A DNA stretch of 64,000 nt, from positions 377,301-441,300 of the forward strand of contig NZ_BNBY01000006.1 in the NCBI RefSeq assembly GCF_014656195.1. Direction: 5' to 3'. Made by a program: the position numbers and the translations under genes. The notes under the pieces are model-generated. The model saw only the letters and a list, made by a program, of their open reading frames with translations. It did no database searches and was not told where the DNA came from. Source of the DNA: Kitasatospora xanthocidica (GTDB lineage Bacteria > Actinomycetota > Actinomycetes > Streptomycetales > Streptomycetaceae). The stretch's first letter is position 1. The number at the start of each line of letters is the position of its first letter. Positions 16,626 to 23,814 of this stretch are shown here, piece by piece.

Positions 16626-17609
16626 ATGAACGCCACGCTTCAGACCCGGACCAACCCGGCTGTCCGCACCGCGCGTTCGTCAGCCACCGCCCACCGGACC
16701 CGCTACGAGGTCAGGACCGACGAGAACTCCGGTGCCGTGACCGTACGGGGGTGCGCGCACAGCACCGGTGGAAACCCTGCCGCTCACCGGGTGAGCGGAG
16801 GCGGCAGGACGGGGGAGCTGTACGGGATCGGCCGGCTGGGGAGTTCGGCCGACTCCGCCAGCACCCTCACGCTGCGGGGGATCCTCCCCGTGCGCGGTGA
16901 GGGCAAGGACACCCCGGGGGGGAACCGGGGGACCGGGGGGAACGGTCTGCGCGCGGTCGGTTCGGGGGAACCGTCCGGGCGCGAGGCCGCCGGTGCGACG
17001 CTGCTGCGGCTGAACCCCGCGGCGGCCCGCACCACCGAGGCCGGACAGGGAGGCGCGCAGGGGGAGCACTCGGCCGCCGCGGAGGACCACATCACGGAGT
17101 TCACCGCGTACGTGCGCGAGCGCCGCGCCTCCCTGTACGCCACGGCCTACCACCTCACCGGTGACCGCTACGAGGCCGAGGACCTGCTGCAGAGCGCGCT
17201 CTTCAGCACCTACCGGGCCTGGGGCCGGATCACCGACAAGGCCGCGGTCGGGGGCTACCTCCGCCGCACCATGACCAACCTGCACATCTCCGCCTGGCGG
17301 CGCCGCAAGGTCAACGAGTACCCGACCGAGGAGCTGCCGGAGACGGCCGGCGACACCGACGCGATGGGCGGCACCGAGCTGCGCACCGTGCTCTGGCAGG
17401 CGCTGGCGAAGCTGCCGGAGAACCAGCGGACCATGCTGGTGCTGCGGTACTACGAGGGCAAGACCGACCCGGAGATCGCCGACGTGCTGGGGATCAGCGT
17501 CGGCACGGTCAAGAGCAGCATCTGGCGCGCCCTGCGCCGGCTGCGCGACGACGAGCACCTGAACAAGTCGGGCGACACCGTCCGGGCGTTCGGCGAGCTG
17601 GTCGCGTAA
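16626..17609 (+). CDS. sigQ: ECF sigma factor SigQ with long N-terminal extension
   Basis: 327 residues. The ECF sigma core starts only near residue 155: region 2 (RASLYATAYHLTGDRYEAED, YLRRTMTNLHISAWRRRKV) and region 4 (LPENQRTMLVLRYYEGKTDP, ISVGTVKSSIWRALRRLRD). The first 150 residues are Gly/Ser/Thr-rich, low-complexity and hydrophilic, far longer than an ordinary ECF factor. ATG at 16626 has AGGGGG about 6 nt upstream; no closer start has a better site, so an internal start cannot be excluded. Divergent from afsQ1 and next to an AfsQ1-type box. No anti-sigma gene is adjacent; AfsQ1/Q2 takes the regulatory role in S. coelicolor. Confidence 0.9.
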   Translation: MNATLQTRTNPAVRTARSSATAHRTRYEVRTDENSGAVTVRGCAHSTGGNPAAHRVSGGGRTGELYGIGRLGSSADSASTLTLRGILPVRGEGKDTPGGNRGTGGNGLRAVGSGEPSGREAAGATLLRLNPAAARTTEAGQGGAQGEHSAAAEDHITEFTAYVRERRASLYATAYHLTGDRYEAEDLLQSALFSTYRAWGRITDKAAVGGYLRRTMTNLHISAWRRRKVNEYPTEELPETAGDTDAMGGTELRTVLWQALAKLPENQRTMLVLRYYEGKTDPEIADVLGISVGTVKSSIWRALRRLRDDEHLNKSGDTVRAFGELVA

Positions 17610-17730
17610 CGCGGCCGGACGGCGCGCGGGCGAGGACTCCCGTCGGGGGACGGGAAGCGGACGGTCACGGTCCGGGGGCAGCGGCTCGGGGGAGCATGCC
17701 CGTGGGGGAGCCGAGGATCGTTCGGGAAGG

Positions 17731-17769
17731 CGACGGGCCCGGTGCGGGGGAGACGCACCGGGCCCGTCG
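17731..17769. terminator. 16-bp hairpin between sigQ and the uridine-kinase-like gene
   Basis: Arms 17731-17746 and 17754-17769 are perfect complements with a 7-nt loop GGGGAGA. It is placed between two convergent genes and can stop both. Confidence 0.8.
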
Positions 17770-17822
17770 TCGTGCCGTGCCGGAGCCGTGCCGGAGCCGC
17801 GGCGGCTCGGGCCGACGGGGGA

Positions 17823-18461
17823 TCAGGCCGCGGAGAGCTCCGTCGAGCGGGACGCGGCGCGGATCCGCCGCTCGGCCTCCGGGCCGGCGCACGCGTACGA
17901 GCCGAGCTCGACCTGCCGCCCGACGATGGACCGCTCGGCCCGCATCAGCCGCAGGCCCCGGCGCAGCAGCACCGGCAGCGACTTGCGGCCCTCCCGGACG
18001 TCCCGGCGCAGCCGGCGCCAGGCCGTGGTGAGCGCGCCGTTGCGCAGGCACAGGGCGTCGCCGAGCAGGCCCTCCGCGGCGCACTCGGCGGTGATCTCGG
18101 CGGCGAAGATGCCCTCCGCGATGAACGCGTCGGCGCCGTCCAGCTCCAGGGTGCGGGTGCCGATCCGGCCGTTGTCCGGGATGGAGTACACCGGGACGTC
18201 CGCGCGGCCGCACTCGTGCAGGGCGCGGATGGCGGCGACGGCCTGGTCGCGGTGCCAGGCCAGCGGGGTGTCCCAGTCGACGGCGCCGTCCGGCAGCCGC
18301 GGCAGCGTGGGGTCGTCCCCGTCCTTGTAGAAGTCGTCGAGCTGGAGCACCGGCAGGCCGCTGCGCTCGGCGAGCGAGGACTTCCCCGACCCGGAGGGCC
18401 CGGAGAGCAGGATCACCCGGGCGCGCGCGGCCGGTGCGGGGTTCATGGGGGAGTCACTCAC
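17823..18461 (-). CDS. Uridine kinase-like P-loop kinase
   Basis: About 212 residues from GTG 18461 (ATG 18446 is the alternative; neither has a clear ribosome site). A Walker A motif GPSGSGKSS is at the start, followed by LPVLQLDDFYKDG, VDWDTPLAWH and FIAEGIFAAE, all typical of the uridine kinase/phosphoribulokinase group, which phosphorylates uridine or cytidine. It would complement the nucleoside genes in this window by returning uridine to the nucleotide pool. There is no copy of the CTACGCGCGTAG operator upstream. Substrate inferred from family only. Confidence 0.85.
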   Translation of the reverse strand: MSDSPMNPAPAARARVILLSGPSGSGKSSLAERSGLPVLQLDDFYKDGDDPTLPRLPDGAVDWDTPLAWHRDQAVAAIRALHECGRADVPVYSIPDNGRIGTRTLELDGADAFIAEGIFAAEITAECAAEGLLGDALCLRNGALTTAWRRLRRDVREGRKSLPVLLRRGLRLMRAERSIVGRQVELGSYACAGPEAERRIRAASRSTELSAA

Positions 18462-18525
18462 GGGACACCAGTCTGACGCATCCGGGCCCGATGCCGAAAC
18501 CGTTCGGCACGACTTCGGCGGTGAC

Positions 18526-18927
18526 TCAGGCCACCTGCCGCGAGCGGGGGTCGGCGAGGGCGACATGGACCATCGGGAGGTAGCGGCTGTCCACCTGGAG
18601 GTGGACCGGCTGCTCGGCGCCGGGCGGCAGGTAGGCGGTGGCGGCCCAGTCCTGGCTGTGCCAGGTGTCGGGCTCGGGCTCGTGGAAGGTGCCCCCGGCG
18701 GGCAGGTCGAGCCGGTCGGTGCCGCGGGCGCGGAAGGCCGCGGCCCGGGCGCCCGGCGTGATGTGCAGGCTGCCGTTGACGTACTCCGGCCGCGGCCCGG
18801 ACCGGGCGGAGCAGGGAATCCGCACCGGACGGCCGGCGGCCAGCCTGCGCCGGGTGCGGGCCACGTGCCACCTGCGGTGGAAGCCGTCCGCGAACAGTGC
18901 GATCAGCTCGCCGATGAACTCGCCCAT
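18526..18927 (-). CDS. Conserved hypothetical protein
   Basis: 133 residues from ATG 18927, preceded by GAGGGGGAC at ideal spacing. It starts with an amphipathic/hydrophobic stretch (MGEFIGELIALFADGF) and then a basic patch (HVARTRRRL), which could make it membrane-associated. Next come AGRPVRIPCSARSG and a beta-rich body (VNGSLHITPGARAAAFRARG). The pattern vaguely recalls DUF2550 proteins, but I cannot support that assignment. Single gene, 64 nt beyond the kinase start in the same orientation. Confidence 0.7.
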   Translation of the reverse strand: MGEFIGELIALFADGFHRRWHVARTRRRLAAGRPVRIPCSARSGPRPEYVNGSLHITPGARAAAFRARGTDRLDLPAGGTFHEPEPDTWHSQDWAATAYLPPGAEQPVHLQVDSRYLPMVHVALADPRSRQVA

Positions 18928-19215
18928 GCGTCCCCCTCGATCGTCCCCGTCTCCGTCTCCGGCGATTCTGGCCCGGCCGGGCGGGCCCGCGGGATCGTCG
19001 AAAGTCGGCGGCGGGGGTGACGAAAGTCGACGGAACGCGGCCGGGGCGGAACGCACCGGAACGCCGACGGACCCGCGCCAGGGGGGGAGAGGCGCGGGTC
19101 CGTCCAATGACCGTCCGGGCCCTGGGGGGGAGAGGGCACTGGGGACGGCCAGCTTGTGGAGTTGTGACTGCCGTTCCGCCGGGCGGAACGGGTGGAGCGG
19201 TGGAGCTTCGGCGGG

Positions 19216-20121
19216 TCAGATACCCATCGGGTGCCAGACCGTCTTCGTCTCCAGGAACGAGAGTAGCCGGTCCGTACCGGGCGCATTCGTCCAGTCCTGG
19301 GCGAACGGGTCCAGCTCCGGACGGACCACCCTCTTCAGGGTATCCGCGGCGGCCGCTTCCAGCGCCTGCGCCGCGCCGGGGCCGTCGGCGGCGATGGCAC
19401 CGGTGAGGTCCACCGCGTTGACGTCCTGGTGCGAGGCCAGGGTGGGGGCGATGTCCGCGGTCCGGCCCGAGAGGATGTTGACCACGCCGCCCGGGACGTC
19501 CGAGGTGGCGAGCACCTCGCCCAGCGACAGCGCGGGCAGCGGGGCGTCCGCGGCGGCCGCGACCACGACCGTGTTGCCGGTGGCGATCGCCGGGGCGATC
19601 ACCGAGACCAGGCCGAGCAGCGAGTGCCCGTACCCGGCCTGCGGGGCGACGATCCCGACCACGCCGGTCGGCTCCGGGGTCGACAGGTTGAAGTACGGAC
19701 CGGCGACCGGGTTGGCGCCGCCCGCGATCTGGGCGACCTTGTCCGTCCAGCCCGCGTACCAGACCCAGCGGTCGATCGCGGCGTCCACCAGCGCGGCGGC
19801 CTTCTTCGGGCCGACGCCCTCGGAGAGCGCCACCTCGGCGGCGAACTGCTCGCGTCGGCCCTGCAGCATCTCGGCCACCCGGTACAGCACCTGGCCGCGG
19901 TTGTACGCGGTGGTGCCGGCCCAGCCCTTGACCGCGGCGCGGGCGGCCACGACGGCGTCCCGGGCGTCCTTGCGGGTGCCCAGCGGGGCGTTGGCGAGCC
20001 ACTCGCCCTTTGAGTCGGTCACCTCGTACACCCGCCCGCTCTCGGAGCGCGGGAACTTCCCGCCGACGTACAGCTTGTAGGTCTTGAGGACGTCAAGACG
20101 CGCGAAGGTCGTGTCAGACAT
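19216..20121 (-). CDS. Truncated, cysteine-free aldehyde dehydrogenase-like protein (ALDH16 C-terminal type)
   Basis: 301 residues, against about 480 for a normal ALDH. The N-terminal ALDH fold is recognisable (YKLYVGGKFPRSESGR, GNTVVVAAAADAPLPALSLG, DVPGGVVNILSG), but the Asn of the PWNF motif, the general-base Glu and the catalytic cysteine are all absent. The protein has no cysteine at all and ends shortly after the point where the catalytic loop would begin. It overlaps the 3' end of the full-length ALDH gene by 8 bp. This full-plus-dead arrangement mirrors the two-domain ALDH16 proteins, whose C-terminal domain is likewise inactive. A structural partner subunit is my interpretation. Confidence 0.85.
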   Translation of the reverse strand: MSDTTFARLDVLKTYKLYVGGKFPRSESGRVYEVTDSKGEWLANAPLGTRKDARDAVVAARAAVKGWAGTTAYNRGQVLYRVAEMLQGRREQFAAEVALSEGVGPKKAAALVDAAIDRWVWYAGWTDKVAQIAGGANPVAGPYFNLSTPEPTGVVGIVAPQAGYGHSLLGLVSVIAPAIATGNTVVVAAAADAPLPALSLGEVLATSDVPGGVVNILSGRTADIAPTLASHQDVNAVDLTGAIAADGPGAAQALEAAAADTLKRVVRPELDPFAQDWTNAPGTDRLLSFLETKTVWHPMGI

Positions 20122-21595
20122 CGAGGTAGGCCTCCAGACCGTGGCGGCCACCCTCGCGGCCGTAACCCGACTCCTTGTAGCCGCCGAACGGCGAGGTCGG
20201 GTCGAACTTGTTGAAGGTGTTGGCCCAGACCACGCCGGCCTTGAGCCGGTTGGCCGTCCAGAGGATGCGCGAGCCCTTCTCCGTCCAGATGCCGGCGGAG
20301 AGGCCGAACGGGGTGTTGTTGGCCTTCTGGACCGCCTCGTCGGGGGTGCGGAAGGTCAGCACCGACAGCACCGGGCCGAAGATCTCCTCCTGGGCGATCC
20401 GGTGGGCCTGGCTGACGCCGGTGAAGATGGTCGGCTTGAACCAGAAGCCGGTGCCCGGGAGCTCGCACTCGGGGGACCAGCGGTCCGCGCCCTCGGCCTC
20501 GCCTGCGTCGGTCAGCTCGGTGATCCGGGCCAGCTGGGCGGCCGAGTTGATGGCGCCGATGTCGGTGTTCTTGTCCAGCGGGTCGCCGACCCGCAGGGTG
20601 GACATCCGGCGCTTCAGGGCGTCCAGCAGCTCGTCCTGGACCGACTCCTGCACCAGCAGGCGCGAGCCCGCGCAGCAGACGTGGCCCTGGTTGAAGAAGA
20701 TGCCGTTGACGATGCCCTCGACCGCCTGGTCGATCGGCGCGTCGTCGAAGACGATGTTCGCGGCCTTGCCGCCCAGCTCCAGCGACAGCTTCTTGCGGCT
20801 GCCGGCCAGCTGCTTGGCGATCGCCCGGCCGACCGGGGTGGAGCCGGTGAAGGCCACCTTGTTGACGTCCGGGTGCGCGGTCAGCGCGGCGCCGGTGCGG
20901 CCGTCGCCGGTGACGATGTTGACGACGCCCTTCGGCAGACCGGCCTGGCGGCAGATCTCGGCGAAGCGCAGCGCGGTCAGCGGGGTGGTCTCGGCCGGCT
21001 TCAGGACGACCGTGTTGCCGGTCGCCAGCGCGGGCGCGATCTTCCAGGCCAGCATCATCAGCGGGAAGTTCCACGGGATGACCTGGCCGGCCACGCCCAG
21101 CGGGCGCGGGTTGGCGCCGAAGCCCGCGTAGTCCAGCTTGTCCGCCCAGCCCGCGTAGTAGAAGAACCACGCGGCGACGGTCGGGATGTCGAAGTCGCGG
21201 GTCTCGCGGATCGGCTTGCCGTTGTCGATCGACTCCAGCACGGCCAGCTCGCGGCCGCGCTCCTGGATGATCCGGGCGATCCGGAACAGGTACTTGGCGC
21301 GCTCGCTGCCCGGCAGCGTCGACCAGTCGGCGAAGGCCTTGCGGGCGGCGGCGACGGCGCGGTCGACGTCCTCGTCGGTGCCCTGGGCGAACTCGGCGAG
21401 CACCTGCTCGGTGGCCGGGTTGACCGTCTTCAGCGCCTCGCTGCCGGAGGAGTCGACGAACTCGCCGCCGATGAAGTGGCCGTACGAGGACGCGATGTCG
21501 CCCGCGGCGGCGGGGGACTCGGGGGCGGGCGCGTACGTGAAGAGGCCTCCGGCGGGCTTGGCCGCGGGCTCCTCGATGTTCTTCTTCTTGGCCAT
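20114..21595 (-). CDS. Aldehyde dehydrogenase, full length
   Basis: 493 residues. All ALDH residues are present: the PWNF motif (Asn176), NAD-binding FTGSTPVG, SLELGGK (Glu273), FFNQGHVCCAG (Cys307/308), EEIFGPVL and PFGGYKESG. ATG at 21595 follows the deoC stop by 5 nt, so it is in the deoC operon. DeoC releases acetaldehyde plus glyceraldehyde-3-phosphate from deoxyribose-5-phosphate; oxidising acetaldehyde to acetate is the natural role here, though the substrate is not proven. The short N-terminal Lys/Ala/Pro region (1-35) precedes the domain. The downstream gene encodes an inactive ALDH relative that may associate with it. Confidence 0.92.
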   Translation of the reverse strand: MAKKKNIEEPAAKPAGGLFTYAPAPESPAAAGDIASSYGHFIGGEFVDSSGSEALKTVNPATEQVLAEFAQGTDEDVDRAVAAARKAFADWSTLPGSERAKYLFRIARIIQERGRELAVLESIDNGKPIRETRDFDIPTVAAWFFYYAGWADKLDYAGFGANPRPLGVAGQVIPWNFPLMMLAWKIAPALATGNTVVLKPAETTPLTALRFAEICRQAGLPKGVVNIVTGDGRTGAALTAHPDVNKVAFTGSTPVGRAIAKQLAGSRKKLSLELGGKAANIVFDDAPIDQAVEGIVNGIFFNQGHVCCAGSRLLVQESVQDELLDALKRRMSTLRVGDPLDKNTDIGAINSAAQLARITELTDAGEAEGADRWSPECELPGTGFWFKPTIFTGVSQAHRIAQEEIFGPVLSVLTFRTPDEAVQKANNTPFGLSAGIWTEKGSRILWTANRLKAGVVWANTFNKFDPTSPFGGYKESGYGREGGRHGLEAYLDV

Positions 21596-21600
21596 GGTGA

Positions 21601-22587
21601 TCAGTCCACCGTCACGTAGTCGGGGCCGGAGTAGCGGCCGGTGGCCAGCTTCTGGCGCTGCATCAGCAGGTCGTTGAGCAGGCTGGACGCGCCGAAGCGG
21701 AACCAGTGCGGGGAGAGCCAGTCGTCGCCCAGGGTCTCGTTGACCATCACCAGGTACTTCATGGCGTCCTTGGTGGTCTTGATGCCACCGGCGGGCTTCA
21801 CGCCGATCTGGACGCCGGTCGCCGCGCGGAAGTCGCGGACCGCCTCCAGCATCAGCAGGGTGACCGGCGGGGTCGCGTTGACGGCGACCTTGCCGGTCGA
21901 GGTCTTGATGAAGTCGGCGCCGGCCAGCATCGCCAGCCAGGAGACCCGGCGGACGTTGTCGTAGGTCTGCAGCTCGCCGGTCTCGAAGATCACCTTGAGG
22001 TGGGCGTAGCTGCCGTCGGGGCGCTTGCACGCCTCCTTGACGGCGACGATCTCGTTGTAGACGTCGAAGTAGCGGCCGGACAGGAAGGCACCGCGGTCGA
22101 TCACCATGTCGATCTCGTCGGCGCCCGCGGCCACCGCGTCGGCGGTGTCGGCGAGCTTGACCGGGAGGGCCGCGCGGCCGGCCGGGAAGGCGGTGGCCAC
22201 CGAGGCGACCTGGATGTCGGTGCCCTTCAGGGCGTCCTTGGCGGTGGCGACCATGTCCGGGTAGACGCAGATCGCGGCGACACGGGGGGTGGTCGGGTCG
22301 GTCGGGTCGGGGGTCCTGCCCTTGGCGCACAGTGCGCGCACCTTGCCGACCGTGTCCGCGCCTTCCAGCGTGGTCAGGTCGATCATCGAGATGGCCAGGT
22401 CGATGGCGTACGCCTTCGCCGTGGTCTTGATGGAGCGGGTACCGAGAGCGGCGGCACGCGCCTCCAGGCCGACCTGGTCGACGCCGGGCAGGCCGTGCAG
22501 AAAGCGGCGGAGCGAGGCCTCGGACGCCGCAACGTCCTGAAGGCCGCTGCCCGCAACGCCGGGGGCATTGGCTGCAACAGTGGACAT
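21601..22587 (-). CDS. deoC: Deoxyribose-phosphate aldolase
   Basis: 328 residues, a class I aldolase cleaving 2-deoxyribose-5-phosphate to acetaldehyde and glyceraldehyde-3-phosphate. It belongs to the longer DeoC subgroup (eukaryote-like, over 300 residues). Schiff-base region DFIKTSTGKV and the second lysine motif IGVKPAGGIKT are intact. The start is ATG 22587 or the in-frame GTG 22593; the GTG lies exactly 6 nt after a -10 hexamer, which favours a leaderless transcript starting there. No ribosome site is visible. First gene of a deoC-ALDH-ALDH-like operon with the shared nucleoside operator in its promoter. Confidence 0.95.
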   Translation of the reverse strand: MSTVAANAPGVAGSGLQDVAASEASLRRFLHGLPGVDQVGLEARAAALGTRSIKTTAKAYAIDLAISMIDLTTLEGADTVGKVRALCAKGRTPDPTDPTTPRVAAICVYPDMVATAKDALKGTDIQVASVATAFPAGRAALPVKLADTADAVAAGADEIDMVIDRGAFLSGRYFDVYNEIVAVKEACKRPDGSYAHLKVIFETGELQTYDNVRRVSWLAMLAGADFIKTSTGKVAVNATPPVTLLMLEAVRDFRAATGVQIGVKPAGGIKTTKDAMKYLVMVNETLGDDWLSPHWFRFGASSLLNDLLMQRQKLATGRYSGPDYVTVD

Positions 22588-22599
22588 AGTCACCAGACC

Positions 22600-22618
22600 A
22601 GCATATCTACGCGCGTAG
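22600..22618 (-). promoter_or_regulatory. deoC promoter with CTACGCGCGTAG operator
   Basis: The exact palindrome CTACGCGCGTAG is at 22607-22618. Reading leftward, a -10 hexamer TATGCT follows at 22605-22600, one base from the palindrome. GTG (22593) begins 6 nt after the hexamer and ATG (22587) 12 nt after. A bound repressor would cover the -10/-35 spacer. Confidence 0.7.
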
Positions 22619-22693
22619 TGGGCCGCCAGGGCACCCGCCTTTCGTGGCCGGACCGAGACCTCGGGGTGAGGGCCATGGGGCAGAATCGACGCC

Positions 22694-23374
22694 ATGACCG
22701 ATTCCGACGGCAAGCCCACCCCGGGCCCGGCCGCCCCTGGCGGGGACCCCGAGTACGCGGACCGCGTGTACCGCTCCGTCCCCGGCGTGATCTCCGGCGT
22801 GTTCCTGCTGGCCGTCGCCGCCTGGCTGATCGGCGACGCGGTGGTGACCGGCACCGGGAAGACCCCGTACGTCGCGCTCGCCGCGGCGCCGGTGTTCGCC
22901 TTCCCGGTGATCGCCTACACGCTGCGCCCGGTGGTGCGCGCCTCAGCCGACCGACTGGTGGTGCGCAACCCGTGGCGGACCGTCACCGCGCCGTGGGCCT
23001 CGGTGGACGCGCTGCGCGCCGGCTACTCGGTCGAACTCCTCGCCGGCGGCAAGAAGTACCAGGTCTGGGCGGTCCCGGTGTCGCTGCGCCAGCGCAAGCG
23101 CGCCAACCGGGCGCGGAGCCGGAGCAACGCCGAGCACGCCTCCCGCACCGGGCTGGGGATGGGCCTCGCGGCCCGGACCAACCCGGTCGTCCAGGGCTCC
23201 TCGGACCCCACCCGGGCCTGGTCCGACCAGGTGACCGAGGTGCTGACGAGGACGGCCGAGCGCAACGCCGGGCGCCCCGAGGCGGCCGGCCCGGTCGTGG
23301 TGCGCTGGTGCTGGTGGGTGATCGCCCCCGCGCTGGCCGGTCTGATCGCCCTGATCGCGGTCATCGCCGCCTGA
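22694..23374 (+). CDS. Membrane protein with PH-like domain
   Basis: 226 residues. Two helices near residues 33-52 and 61-80 (VISGVFLLAVAAWLIGDAVV) are followed by a bacterial PH-type beta domain (ADRLVVRNPWRTVTAPWASV, YQVWAVPVSLRQRKRANRA) and a last C-terminal helix. This matches the PH-domain membrane proteins found in many actinomycetes; role unknown. ATG at 22694. It is divergent from deoC, with the deoC promoter between, and convergent with the next gene across a perfect hairpin. Confidence 0.82.
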   Translation: MTDSDGKPTPGPAAPGGDPEYADRVYRSVPGVISGVFLLAVAAWLIGDAVVTGTGKTPYVALAAAPVFAFPVIAYTLRPVVRASADRLVVRNPWRTVTAPWASVDALRAGYSVELLAGGKKYQVWAVPVSLRQRKRANRARSRSNAEHASRTGLGMGLAARTNPVVQGSSDPTRAWSDQVTEVLTRTAERNAGRPEAAGPVVVRWCWWVIAPALAGLIALIAVIAA

Positions 23375-23390
23375 GACCCGTGACGTGATC

Positions 23391-23421
23391 GGTGGCCCGC
23401 CGGACTCCCCGGCGGGCCACC
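23391..23421. terminator. 13-bp bidirectional hairpin
   Basis: GGTGGCCCGCCGG (23391-23403) and its complement (23409-23421) with a 5-nt loop lie between convergent genes. Confidence 0.8.
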
Positions 23422-23448
23422 GTCGTGTTCGGCGCGGGAAGCGGCGGG

Positions 23449-23727
23449 TCAGTGCCCCAGCTGGGCGGCCAGGAGATCGATGGCCTTCTTCGCGTGGGCC
23501 AGGCCGGCTCCGGTCCGCTCGCGGTAGGCCTTGATCGCGTGGATCTGCTTGCCGCGCCGCACGTACTCGACCACCTCCGGCATCGTGCGGGGGTCGAGGG
23601 ACGCCACGGCCGGGGGCAGGCCTTCGGGGCGGGGGTAGGGGATGCCGAAGTGGCTGATGACGGCGTCGAGCTTGGCCTCGATCGCCGCGAGGCGCTGCTC
23701 GGTGCTCACCTGGTCGGAGTAGTCCAT
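23449..23727 (-). CDS. Ribosomal L7/L12 C-terminal-like small protein
   Basis: 92 residues. The N-terminal part predicts a short coiled coil (STEQRLAAIEAKLDAVISHF). The C-terminal part (KQIHAIKAYRERTGAGLAHA, KKAIDLLAA) closely copies the C-terminal domain of ribosomal protein L7/L12 (the K-x-I-K-x-V-R-x-x-T-G-L-G-L-K-E-A-K pattern). It is not the ribosomal protein itself, lacking the dimerisation domain. Such proteins occur alone in streptomycetes; function unknown, possibly binding a GTPase factor. ATG at 23727. Confidence 0.8.
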   Translation of the reverse strand: MDYSDQVSTEQRLAAIEAKLDAVISHFGIPYPRPEGLPPAVASLDPRTMPEVVEYVRRGKQIHAIKAYRERTGAGLAHAKKAIDLLAAQLGH

Positions 23728-23814
23728 GGGCCGAGCCTATGACAGCCGGCCGGCCCGGACACGGCACGAGCGCCCCCCAGGCGGGAGGCGCTCGTGCGAC
23801 CGGCGGACGAAGCG

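Noticed and set aside
19216..20121. Truncated ALDH as a decayed pseudogene
   Set aside because: The frame is intact, keeps domain-like sequence to the end, overlaps its neighbour neatly, and I recall the same pair beside deoC in S. coelicolor.
22588..22854. N-terminal extension of deoC to 22854
   Set aside because: It would run through the promoter and operator, and the added residues are not aldolase-like.
23449..23727. Ribosomal protein L7/L12 gene
   Set aside because: Only the C-terminal domain pattern is present; the dimerisation domain and ribosomal operon context are missing.
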